Source: Monocercomonoides exilis (taxonomy: Eukaryota > Preaxostyla > Oxymonadida > Polymastigidae). From it: a stretch of 64,000 nt of DNA. Under the pieces are notes generated by a model. The model worked only from the letters and a program-made list of their open reading frames with translations, was not told the DNA's origin and did not search any database. The translations under genes were made by a program, and so were the position numbers. Each line of letters starts with the position of its first letter. Position 1 is the first letter of the stretch. Positions 14,101-25,177 of this stretch are shown piece by piece. Where the stretch lies: positions 1 through 64,000 of the forward strand of contig LSRY02000050.1 of assembly GCA_001643675.2 (NCBI GenBank), given 5' to 3'.

Positions 14101-17100
14101 TGTTTTTTTGCGGGGCGGGGAGGGCGCGGTGAGTGGTGTGGCCTGCTGTGCAGGCCACAGGAGCTCAGGGGCTATTTACACAAATTTTGTAATTTTTGTC
14201 GAAAAAGAAGTATTGAGAATAATTGGTGTTGAGTGATATTTCGGGTGAGAGGGCCTTCTCAGAGGGAAAAAGCCTTCCCACCCAAAAATATCAATGAAAT
14301 ATTTCTCAAAACTTCACCAAGTGATGTGACAATGCAAGAGAGTGTGATGGGAGAGCGTTGCAAGGCGCTCCCCACTCTCGACGAGCCGGAAGGAACGCGC
14401 TGCGCGCTGCCCTAGGCCTTTTCCAGTCAATTTCCCTTATTAACCGAATTTTCTTTGTTTTTTTTTGCGGGGCGGGGAGGGCGCGGTGAGTGGTGTGGCC
14501 TGCTGTGCAGGCCACAGGAGCCAGGGGGCTATTTACACAAATTTTGTAATTTTTGTCGAAAAGAAGTATTGAGAATAATTGGTGTTGAGTGATATTTCGG
14601 GTGAGAGGGCCTTCTCAGAGGGAAAAGCCTTCCCACCCAAAAATATCAATGAAATATTTCTCAAAACTTCACCAAGTGATGTGACAATGCAAGAGAGTGT
14701 GATGGGAGAGCGTTGCAAGGCGCTCCCCACTCTCGACGAGCCGGAAGGAACGCGCTGCGCGCTGCCCTAGGCCTTTTCCAGTCAATTTCCCTTATTAACC
14801 GAATTTTCTTTGTTTTTTTGCGGGGCGGGGAGGGCGCGGTGAGTGGTGTGGCCTGCTGTGCAGGCCACAGGAGCTCAGGGGCTATTTACACAAATTTTGT
14901 AATTTTTGTCGAAAAAGAAGTATTGAGAATAATTGGTGTTGAGTGATATTTCGGGTGAGAGGGCCTTCTCAGAGGGAAAAAGCCTTCCCACCCAAAAATA
15001 TCAATGAAATATTTCTCAAAACTTCACCAAGTGATGTGACAATGCAAGAGAGTGTGATGGGAGAGCGTTGCAAGGCGCTCCCCACTCTCGACGAGCCGGA
15101 AGGAACGCGCTGCGCGCTGCCCTAGGCCTTTTCCAGTCAATTTCCCTTATTAACCGAATTTTCTTTGTTTTTTTGCGGGGCGGGGAGGGCGCGGTGAGTG
15201 GTGTGGCCTGCTGTGCAGGCCACAGGAGCTCAGGGGGCTATTTACACAAATTTTGTAATTTTTGTCGAAAAAGAAGTATTGAGAATAATTGGTGTTGAGT
15301 GATATTTCGGGTGAGAGGGCCTTCTCAGAGGGAAAAAAGCCTTCCCACCCAAAAATATCAATGAAATATTTCTCAAAACTTCACCAAGTGATGTGACAAT
15401 GCAAGAGAGTGTGATGGGAGAGCGTTGCAAGGCGCTCCCCACTCTCGACGAGCCGGAAGGAACGCGCTGCGCGCTGCCCTAGGCCTTTTCCAGTCAATTT
15501 CCCTTATTAACCGAATTTTCTTTTGTTTTTTTTTTTTTGCGGGGCGGGGAGGGCGCGGTGAGTGGTGTGGCCTGCTGTGCAGGCCACAGGAGCCAGGGGG
15601 CTATTTACACAAATTTTGTAATTTTTGTCGAAAAAGAAGTATTGAGAATAATTGGTGTTGAGTGATATTTCGGGTGAGAGGGCCTTCTCAGAGGGAAAAA
15701 GCCTTCCCACCCAAAAATATCAATGAAATATTTCTCAAAACTTCACCAAGTGATGTGACAATGCAAGAGAGTGTGATGGGAGAGCGTTGCAAGGCGCTCC
15801 CCACTCTCGACGAGCCGGAAGGAACGCGCTGCGCGCTGCCCTAGGCCTTTTCCAGTCAATTTCCCTTATTAACCGAATTTTCTTTGTTTTTTTTTTTTGC
15901 GGGGCGGGGAGGGCGCGGTGAGTGGTGTGGCCTGCTGTGCAGGCCACAGGAGCTCAGGGGGCTATTTACACAAATTTTGTAATTTTTGTCGAAAAAGAAG
16001 TATTGAGAATAATTGGTGTTGAGTGATATTTCGGGTGAGAGGGCCTTCTCAGAGGGAAAAAGCCTTCCCACCCAAAAATATCAATGAAATATTTCTCAAA
16101 ACTTCACCAAGTGATGTGACAATGCAAGAGAGTGTGATGGGAGAGCGTTGCAAGGCGCTCCCCACTCTCGACGAGCCGGAAGGAACGCGCTGCGCGCTGC
16201 CCTAGGCCTTTTCCAGTCAATTTCCCTTATTAACCGAATTTTCTTTGTTTTTTTTTTTGCGGGGCGGGGAGGGCGCGGTGAGTGGTGTGGCCTGCTGTGC
16301 AGGCCACAGGAGCTCAGGGGGCTATTTACACAAATTTTGTAATTTTTGTCGAAAAAGAAGTATTGAGAATAATTGGTGTTGAGTGATATTTCGGGTGAGA
16401 GGGCCTTCTCAGAGGGAAAAAGCCTTCCCACCCAAAAATATCAATGAAATATTTCTCAAAACTTCACCAAGTGATGTGACAATGCAAGAGAGTGTGATGG
16501 GAGAGCGTTGCAAGGCGCTCCCCACTCTCGACGAGCCGGAAGGAACGCGCTGCGCGCTGCCCTAGGCCTTTTCCAGTCAATTTCCCTTATTAACCGAATT
16601 TTCTTTGTTTTTTTTTTTGCGGGGCGGGGAGGGCGCGGTGAGTGGTGTGGCCTGCTGTGCAGGCCACAGGAGCCAGGGGGCTATTTACACAAATTTTGTA
16701 ATTTTTGTCGAAAAGAAGTATTGAGAATAATTGGTGTTGAGTGATATTTCGGGTGAGAGGGCCTTCTCAGAGGGAAAAAGCCTTCCCACCCAAAAATATC
16801 AATGAAATATTTCTCAAAACTTCACCAAGTGATGTGACAATGCAAGAGAGTGTGATGGGAGAGCGTTGCAAGGCGCTCCCCACTCTCGACGAGCCGGAAG
16901 GAACGCGCTGCGCGCTGCCCTAGGCCTTTTCCAGTCAATTTCCCTTATTAACCGAATTTTCTTTGTTTTTTTTTGCGGGGCGGGGAGGGCGCGGTGAGTG
17001 GTGTGGCCTGCTGTGCAGGCCACAGGAGCTCAGGGGGCTATTTACACAAATTTTGTAATTTTTGTCGAAAAAGAAGTATTGAGAATAATTGGTGTTGAGT

Positions 17101-17720
17101 GATATTTCGGGTGAGAGGGCCTTCTCAGAGGGAAAAAGCCTTCCCACCCAAAAATATCAATGAAATATTTCTCAAAACTTCACCAAGTGATGTGACAATG
17201 CAAGAGAGTGTGATGGGAGAGCGTTGCAAGGCGCTCCCCACTCTCGACGAGCCGGAAGGAACGCGCTGCGCGCTGCCCTAGGCCTTTTCCAGTCAATTTC
17301 CCTTATTAACCGAATTTTCTTTGTTTTTTTTTTTGCGGGGGCGGGGAGGGCGCGGTGAGTGGTGTGGCCTGCTGTGCAGGCCACAGGAGCCAGGGGGCTA
17401 TTTACACAAATTTTGTAATTTTTGTCGAAAAAGAAGTATTGAGAATAATTGGTGTTGAGTGATATTTCGGGTGAGAGGGCCTTCTCAGAGGGAAAAAGCC
17501 TTCCCACCCAAAAATATCAATGAAATATTTCTCAAAACTTCACCAAGTGATGTGACAATGCAAGAGAGTGTGATGGGAGAGCGTTGCAAGGCGCTCCCCA
17601 CTCTCGACGAGCCGGAAGGAACGCTGCGCGCTGCCCTAGGCCTTTTCCAGTCAATTTCCCTTATTAACCGAATTTTCTTTGTTTTTTTTTTTTGCGGGGC
17701 GGGGAGGGCGCGGTGAGTGG

Positions 17721-17743
17721 TGTGGCCTGCTGTGCAGGCCACA
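17721..17743. repeat. Satellite hairpin, TGT-loop form (example copy)
   Basis: Perfect 10-bp stem TGTGGCCTGC / GCAGGCCACA around a 3-nt loop. Here the loop is TGT. The same hairpin recurs once per monomer. This form predominates from about 8.47 kb to the right end of the array. Confidence 0.9.
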
Positions 17744-17948
17744 GGAGCCAGGGGGCTATTTACACAAATTTTGTAATTTTTGTCGAAAAAGAAGTATTGA
17801 GAATAATTGGTGTTGAGTGATATTTCGGGTGAGAGGGCCTTCTCAGAGGGAAAAAGCCTTCCCACCCAAAAATATCAATGAAATATTTCTCAAAACTTCA
17901 CCAAGTGATGTGACAATGCAAGAGAGTGTGATGGGAGAGCGTTGCAAG

Positions 17949-18060
17949 GCGCTCCCCACTCTCGACGAGCCGAAGTCACGTCGCTTCGCACAAAATGCTC
18001 GCTTCGCTCGCATTTCGTGCTCGCTCCTTAGACTTTTGCTCGTCGAGCTTAGGGGAGCGC
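17949..18060. repeat. Nested inverted repeat at the right edge of the satellite array
   Basis: The last monomer stops after CTCGACGAGC. Left arm 17,949-17,957 (GCGCTCCCC) pairs with 18,052-18,060, and 17,961-17,970 (CTCGACGAGC) pairs with 18,038-18,047. Inside lies a second inverted pair, 17,988-17,998 with 18,010-18,020 (11 bp, one mismatch). The GC-rich interior (GCTCGCTTCGCTCGC) is not part of the monomer. Beyond it the DNA turns abruptly AT-rich. It could be a remnant of an inverted monomer, a foldback element end, or a cruciform boundary. Confidence 0.75.
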
Positions 18061-20778
18061 TATTATTTTTTTTTTTTTTTAATTTTTAAATTTTTATTTT
18101 ATCATTTTGCATCGAATGTATTTATTTTATATTTTTTTGAAAATTATCAAAAATACCATATTATAATTTTATGTAATATAGCATTTGCAAAAACTATGAA
18201 ACGAATTGATTTTGAGTGATACATCCTCAACATTCGTTAACAAATCATTCTTACGTCTTGTTTCATGTATGTGCTGTTTTCTTTACATTTATTTTTCCGT
18301 TCTGATATGTTGCACATTTTGTGATAGATTTCTTGACTAGCTGTTTGTATTTCGTGCAATCATCGTAATATTCATTACAAATCTTTTACAGACAAAAGAT
18401 CTTCATCACTAAATTTTATTCTTCATCCGATTTCATTCCATCATAACAATTCGCAATAATTGTGACATTATTTTTTCAGATCTCAATGAATGCAACAAAT
18501 CAAGAGAAATCTTAAAGAAAATATTTTATCGTTCATTCAATAATTGTTTTTCAAACCTTTATGCAACAAACAACAAGTATCTCTTCTAGTCCTTTGTTTT
18601 CCGAAAGTTCGTAAGCAATTTCATGATAATTTGAGAAATACTACATTTCATTTTATATCACTCTCAATAAAAAGTCAAAAAAATTATCAAATAAATTGAA
18701 TATTTTTATTTTTTATTAAATATTGATGTCAAACCTTGATTTCATTAAAACTTCAAATAAAACTAGACTGAATTCAAGTAATCATAATGACATTAATCAA
18801 TGAACTTCAATGAAAATGTATATTCTTATTATTATCAACAGTTTATCTTGTTGATAATGAAAATCATCGATGATGTCCTTTCAATTAACGTAATGTCCTT
18901 CTTGATTTCATTTCAAGCTCATTCCAGCCAATTCTTTTCTTCCACAACAGATCCGAATAATATCATCAATTGTTTTTCACAACGAATTTGTGCCAATGCG
19001 TTGAGAAAAAATGTCGACTGTCATTCATGTTTCATATTCGATCAAACTTCATTTCATGAAAATTTTTTCTTTAGTGGATTTTCCTTTATCAGCATTTTTC
19101 CATCTTTGCATCTTGTTCCAGCTTAACAAATTACTTTTTTCTTTTTGCGCTATCTTCGTTCATCTTTTAACTTCATCACAGCTATTTCGTTTGCTCAAAA
19201 CATAAATTCTTTCTTTTAATGTCATTAATCAATGAAAATATAAACATTTATAAAATAACTTTCGCTAACAATGCACACACTTTTTATATCATCTAATGTT
19301 TGAATGACTGCTTGACAAAATTCTGATTTGTTTGAAAAAAACTTGCTGTATCAAATTATGATCACAATGAATACCATACAAAAAAATATATAGAACAAAA
19401 CATTCAATAACAATTTATTTATCGAAATCAGCAAAGTGAAATAAAAATGAAACGCAAAATCCTTATTTTGTTTGAAAATTATTCTTCAATTATGTTAAAA
19501 TCTGTAATAGTGCAGTCTGATTCACATATTTTTTGTCTCATTTATTTTGTATTTTGTTCTGCTTTCTTCCTCATGCAAATATCGAACATCTCTATTCAAT
19601 AGAGTGAATGCAAAGATTTATCCATGCGCACTGTTGAGAATTACCTTTGAAACAGAGATTATTTGAAAAAACCAAACCAAGTTATGTGTTCAAACAGAAT
19701 TGAAAGAAACTGATTCTGATTCAAAACTTTTGCTATTCGTTGTGCTTTGTTATTTGGTATTTGGATGCATCGTGAAATATCTTTTCTGCATTCAGATTGA
19801 ATGAAGATGCTCCAACAAAATGATTAAAGAAAGCAATCATTCACATTTCACATGATTCAAATGAATTTTCCAATTTCATCATTCAGCAGTTTTTGGTGAA
19901 ATAGTACTTTGCCCATTTTTGTGTTATCATGAATAACTTTTCTTTAACTAAAACAATTCAATTTTGCTTTTGTTTTCTCGTTAGAATAATCGATAACAAC
20001 ATGATCTTCCAAAAACCAATTCATTATTCTTTGTACTTGATGATTGTTTCATTCGACTTTCTTTAATTCCTCTTGTTCAGATGACAAAGAAATTAATTAT
20101 CATCGCCATTTTCAACGATCGAACGGAGACAAAAAACAAATCTTTCTAAGAACATTTCTCGAATCGCCATTTGTTTCTTTTGCAAAACAAATGAATAACA
20201 AAAACTCTTGATAAACTCAATTTCTGAAAAATGTTGCAATGCATTTGATTGTGAATATATCTCATTTAAAGAAGAAACGATGATGAATGACTTGAATGAA
20301 CTCATTGATATTTAATGATCAACCATCACAATTCATTTGTTTGTGATCATCGTATTCGTTCATTAAATATGCGTTTCATGGATTCCTATTCTAATTAGCT
20401 TTCATTGTGCTGTCTGCAACCTCCTTCCATCATTGAGAATGTTCACCAGGCTTAAAACGTCAACAACAAGTTTGCTTTTGTTTTCCTACTCAAATCTAAT
20501 TAAATTATCCTTCATTTGTTGCAACATTTATCTCAGTCCACATATATAATCTTTTGTCACAGAAAGATTGGTGTTTTTAATGTTGCAAAACACGAAAAAT
20601 TAAAAACTCAATTTAAAACATTTCACGCTTTTATTAAAACCTCTCTTTTTATCGGAATGTTTGTGTATGAATTAATAAAAAACAATTGTACTGATTGAAT
20701 ATGAAAAAAAGATAATGAGAATATAAACAAACAGTAAGCGCCCTGTGGAAATGAACTTCCAAACAATAATAAAGAGTG
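18061..20778. other. AT-rich gene-free stretch
   Basis: 2.7 kb of AT-rich DNA. Frames of 60-108 codons are present, but none shows recognisable domains, biased composition typical of coding, or plausible splice sites. I see no gene, RNA or organised repeat. Confidence 0.6.
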
Positions 20779-23155
20779 TCAATTCTTCTCTCCTCCTTTC
20801 TCTTTCTCAGGTGCAGAGTTCAAGTTTCCCAATTGTGGATGATCCGTCTTAAATTGTTCATATTTTGTCATGGATTTTGAATAGTCACTCATTGATCTAT
20901 CTTTCGTGATGTGTCGTATTCTATCTCTGCAAGAGTTTGCAGTTCTTTCGAATAATTGCTGACTTGCAGTTTTGAAATCTCCAGACTGCAAAAAACTTTT
21001 CATCAGTATCCGATCTTCTTCTGCTGTCCATCTGCGTCTTGATTTTGTTCCAAGTATCTTGTTGATGGGTCTATTCTCTCTAAGTGGAACTTTTTCTTTT
21101 GGTCTATGAAATTTGAGTTTCGTGCTTCCATTCAAATACTCTTGTATTCCTGCTAAATATAAACGTACTGCTTCCACAACATTTTTATTCTTCTTCAGTT
21201 TCTGTAATAAATCGATTCTAGCTTGCTTCATGAATGTGTTTCCCTTTTCACACTTAACATTATGATTATTCAAATACGATGAAGCAGCCAACCGATTCAA
21301 TCGGATTACGCAATTATATGGATAAAAGAACTCACTGCACGTGGCTTTTATTATTTCGAGAACATAAAAGTCAAATGCAAGTATAATTGATTCCTCCTTC
21401 CAAATTGGCTCATTTAATTTGATGTTGTGATATATTGCAGGACTTGTTAAAGTCATATCATAGTAATCATCGGATTCAATTGCTTCATCCTGGAATCCAA
21501 GCCTATTACCAATTATTACAGCCTTCTCAGTCTCTTTCACATATTCCCACTGGGATTTTTGAAATGAAGGCCCAATTACCTACAAAAGCTGTCGCCTCAA
21601 GCACCTGTTTCCTTTTTCCTGGTTTTCCCCTGCTTTTAGCAAAGCTGAGCAAATAAAACCCGACCTAAAGGAATGAAAGCCAAACAGGTTATCAGGATAA
21701 CCTGCTTGGACAGCTCTTTTTCAGTCGAACTCTCATTGCACCCTTTCTAAGTTGCCAGATAAATTGCTCCTCCAACTCCTTAAGCTCCCATTTGTCAAAA
21801 TTGGTTAGGGAGAGTCCAAACTCCTCCACCAAATACTGCTCCAGCCACCATATTACGTTAAGTTGATGCTTTTCGTTAATTGCTCCTTCCACCGTAACAC
21901 AGTGATTGTCACCATTCCACCCTTTCCCACACTCAAGATTAAACGTAACTTTGATAAAATTTGAGTTGGGAGGAGAGTAAACTCGGATGATATCCTTCAA
22001 TCTTATATGAGCACATGTTTGTGCTCTCGCTCCCGTTGAAAGAGCAAACAAGAACAAGGAAGCCTCTTGGGGCTTCTCAACTATCCAGTCGGGATAGCAT
22101 TCTAAAATACGTTGCAAATCTGATACGATGAGAGGCTGTTTTTTCCATTTATTTTCATTCTCCTCTCTCATTTTTGGCAAAGGCAATCCTTTCTTCTTTC
22201 TTTTTCTGATCCATGTTTTGATTTCCATTAATGCTCGATGAACTTTCATTCTGACTTTATCCTTCACAGGTTTTCCAGTTTTTGTCTCAGATATATTGAA
22301 AAGAGATGATCGAATGCCATTCTTTATTGTTTCAACAGAATAACCGACTGCAGTTCCAAGCAACTTCATAAATCCATACACAGGTTTTGCCTTCAATGGG
22401 AAAGGTTCCTTCTTTGCCATTTTGCAATAATCAATGAACATTCCACAAACCCATTTGTGTGTTTTAACAGTTTCGTCACAGAATGGTAAACCCTTCTCCA
22501 CATATGGTTGTAACTCTTCTCTTGAATAGGATCTCAACATATCTGAAAACTTTGTAGGAGAATCATAAGCATATCTTTGTGTTGTCAATGCAGGGTTTGT
22601 TGAAGGTGATGAAGAATTGTCTGGAAGAATATCTAACATTGTTGCATTAATATTTCCATATAAGTCTTTGAAATCAAGAGCGAATGCATCTTTTGATTCA
22701 AATGAAACTTTTTCAGATATCGCCTTTTCCTTTTTCTCCAATTCATCCAATTTTTCAGAAATAATTGACAAATTCTTATCATTGACAAGAACTGAGACCT
22801 TTCTTCTTTTGGATGATTGCATTGCGGACCAAATTGAAGATTTTCTATCTTTGTGCCTAATTTTTGAAGGATGGCAATCACAATATTGAAAATCACAATT
22901 TGTTTCTGTTGATTCGGAATCTTTCATTTCATCATCGTCTGTGTTTTCTTTTGTTGATAGAGAAGATGAAAACTCTTCATAGCATGAATTGGCATTTTCC
23001 ATGTCTGTTTGGCAATCATAAGTGTTATCATCTGTATCAGTTTGAGAATCTTCAAAAGATGACTTTATAAGAGAAGGAAGTTTTTTCATAAAATCAATCT
23101 TTGATTTCCTTTGAGTTGTGCTGCAGTCGACTTCAAAGCATTCATTATCTTCCAA
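20779..23155 (-). pseudogene. Crypton-like tyrosine recombinase with Myb/SANT domain, frameshifted
   Basis: Two long frames (23,155-21,692 and 21,540-20,779) belong to one protein homologous to the intact copy at 25.2 kb. Shared blocks are KTHKWVCGMF, EASLFLFALSTGARAQTC (box I Arg), the G..W..H.VT segment near the catalytic beta-hairpin, and a C-terminal SANT domain (RRRWTAEEDRIL ... CRDRIRHI). The join, read in other frames, gives LFGFHSFRSGF (box II H-x-x-R), VLEATAFVGNW and WEYVKETEKA (candidate catalytic Tyr). Bridging them takes about three frame changes, near 21,725, 21,620 and 21,565, so the catalytic core is broken unless these are assembly indels next to homopolymers. The first codon of the upper frame is TTG, so it is not a true start; the coding sequence probably continues upstream. 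Confidence 0.8.
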
Positions 23156-24314
23156 CGAAATATTTTCTTCGTTTTGACTGTCAGGTTTTGTCTTTAAATT
23201 TTCTTCAAGAATTTTCTCTCTTTTTCGCTCTTCTTTTCAATTTTATTCGAAATAAACTCGGTTCCATCTTCTTCCATGAATATTCTTTCAAAAGTGTCAC
23301 AACAAATGTTGCTCGTTGAAATCGAACAAGATGCAGAAGCCGAAGCTGAATTTCTTTGATTGCATATCGATTCTGTAAATGGATTTTCTGAGATTTCTGA
23401 GAAAACATTATCTTTTTCTTTTTTTGAAAAGTTAAAGAATGAGATTAACTTAGATTTAAACGCAAACCATTTTCTGAGGAATTTGATTTCTTTTCTGAAT
23501 ATTTCGCTCTTCTGTGTTTTCTTTTTTTATTGCTTGTTCTTTTCTTCTCATTCTGCTCATGTGCAGTTTGAGAAGATGGGTGCGATTTCTTCAAATTGAA
23601 TTCCTGTTTTTCCTCTGCCTTATTCTGTTTCGCGTTTGTGCAAGTATCGTCTGAAGATTCCATGTGTTCCAAACATTTCTTGTCCAAATTTTCTTTTCGG
23701 GATATAAAAAGAGGTCTCGGATATGGAGATTTATGTTGATAATCTCGAAGGTGATCTAATGAAGGTTGTGGTGAAAGATTTTTTAACAGCGTTGAATAAT
23801 AATCCACAGAAGGAATTTCATCTTCTTTCATGAAATTTAGAAGCCAGTTTGAAATTGAATCTGAATAAGGCTTTTTCTCTATTTCTTTTTCATTGGACAC
23901 TGCTTCTTCTTTTTCTTGATCATGTTGTTTTTTATAAGCCAACCTTGGGCAATAAAACATTGGTGTCGAAATTACAGATTCGTATTCTTGTGTAGTTGAA
24001 GCCAGATGCAATGGAGAGCTCGGACAAGGAATTGAAGAAGAAGATGAAGGAGAAAATGGAGGTGAAAAAGAGTGAGAATATGATGATCGCGGTGATGGAG
24101 AATGAGAAGGAGAATGATGAAAATAAACTGGAGAGAATGGCGGAGGAGAAAAAAAACCAGGTTGTGAAGGGGAAAGAATTGCATCGGATGTTGTTTCATC
24201 ACTTTCATCGCTGTCGCTGCTGTCATCTTCCGAAGAAAATGTTTCTTTCTGAATTTTCCTGATTTTTTCTATTATTGAAGTTGATAATAAAATTAATATT
24301 ATAATTTTAAACAT
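23156..24314 (-). pseudogene. Probable N-terminal part of the minus recombinase gene
   Basis: A frame with an ATG at 24,314 runs to 23,445. It is acidic at the start (SSEDDSSDSDESDETT), then Ser/Pro-rich, then basic (KKRTSNKKRKHRRAKYSEKK). A different frame continues with KLISFFNFSKKEKDNVF and FMEEDGTEFISNKIEKK to about 23,225, then shifts into REKILEENLKTKPDSQNEEN, which enters the recombinase frame. Low-complexity acidic and basic composition with nuclear-localisation-like runs would suit the disordered N-terminus of a nuclear element protein. Joining it to the recombinase is inference and needs at least two more frame changes. It could be a separate gene. Confidence 0.45.
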
Positions 24315-25135
24315 TAAATCAAATACAAACTTCCGATTTTTGTATTCTTATGACTGTAATCCAGAAGCAATTCAGAATTAGTTTACAAATCATTAGAATA
24401 TGAAGTGCATACGTATTAATGCGATAGGCTTGAAAGCTTTGCATTCAAATTGTTTGCTCAGTAATAAAAAATATTCTTTTCTTTATTAATATTTTTGATC
24501 AAATCACAATATTCATATTTTTTGTGAACAATTAGAAAATTTTAATATTGAAATCATGCAAATAATTATTCGCTATAAAGTTATTTATTATAGTCAATTG
24601 GAATTATCTTCCAAGTCAGTTTTTCAGAGCAAAGAAAAAGTTCATAAGTTCAAAATAATTGTTCATTGTTGTTTATAGACTTTTTAATTGAAAAAAGAAC
24701 CTGCCAAACAGCTATAAAATTTATACAAATCAGATGATTCTGTTGAATTGAAATGTTAAAAGGCTCACTGTTAATGGATATCAATAACTTTGCTTTTATT
24801 TTCAATTTTCATATGCATATAAGAAAAAGAAACAATCAATAGTCAATAATGTTTTTTATTAAAAACGACTTCACACCCGCTTAAAACACTGAAACACTGA
24901 TATTGATAAGTGTACGTAAACCAGTCAATTAAAACCTTTTCTGTTGAAAAAATTTAAATACATTATGATCAAACTTTATTATAAAAATGATATTTAAAAA
25001 ATCATAAATCTCTCTATGATTTGTATTTTACTCCAAATATACCGGTTCAAAAAATGAGCAAATTTTGTTAATCAATATTTTGCTACGATCTGGATCGTCA
25101 GATCAAAAATTTAATCAAAAAAAACGTAACCCTAA
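24315..25135. other. AT-rich spacer between divergent recombinase genes
   Basis: About 820 bp between the 5' ends of the two head-to-head recombinase genes. No coding frame is supported. It ends with CGTAACCCTAACCTAA just before the plus gene opens. It may hold both promoters or element ends, but I found no clear terminal repeat pair. Confidence 0.5.
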
Positions 25136-25177
25136 CCTAAATACAAGGACCAGTCTGCAGCACTTGAAGAACAAAAT

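Larger units (their letters stand above)
1..17970. repeat. Satellite array, ~51 tandem monomers of ~340-361 bp
   Basis: A landmark in each monomer (TTCACCAAGTGATGTGAC) recurs 52 times from about 38 to 17,900. Spacing is ~353-361 bp on the right and ~330-350 bp on the left. Each monomer holds an AT-rich part (ATATCAATGAAATATTTCTC), a GC-rich part (CGACGAGCCGGAAGG, CTGCGCGCTGCCCTAGGCC), a T-run of 5-13, a G-rich block (GCGGGGCGGGGAGGGCGCGG), a short hairpin, and TTTACACAAATTTTGTAA. Copies right of ~9 kb are nearly identical; those left of ~6 kb carry many 1-4 bp deletions. Frames of 60-150 codons exist on both strands but are by-products of the repeat. The array runs off the left edge. A centromeric, subtelomeric or spacer role cannot be told from sequence. 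Confidence 0.97.

Noticed and set aside
1-17970. Regular repeats that could be taken for a CRISPR array
   Set aside because: The whole ~355-bp unit repeats, with no unique spacers, and the genome is eukaryotic.
39-18089. Over a hundred 60-157 codon frames in the satellite region, on both strands
   Set aside because: They recur with the monomer, shift frame at each small indel, overlap on both strands and start at arbitrary codons. They are repeat by-products, not genes.
25120-25140. Telomere-like CCCTAA motif
   Set aside because: Only one or two imperfect units here (and near 28,488); no array.
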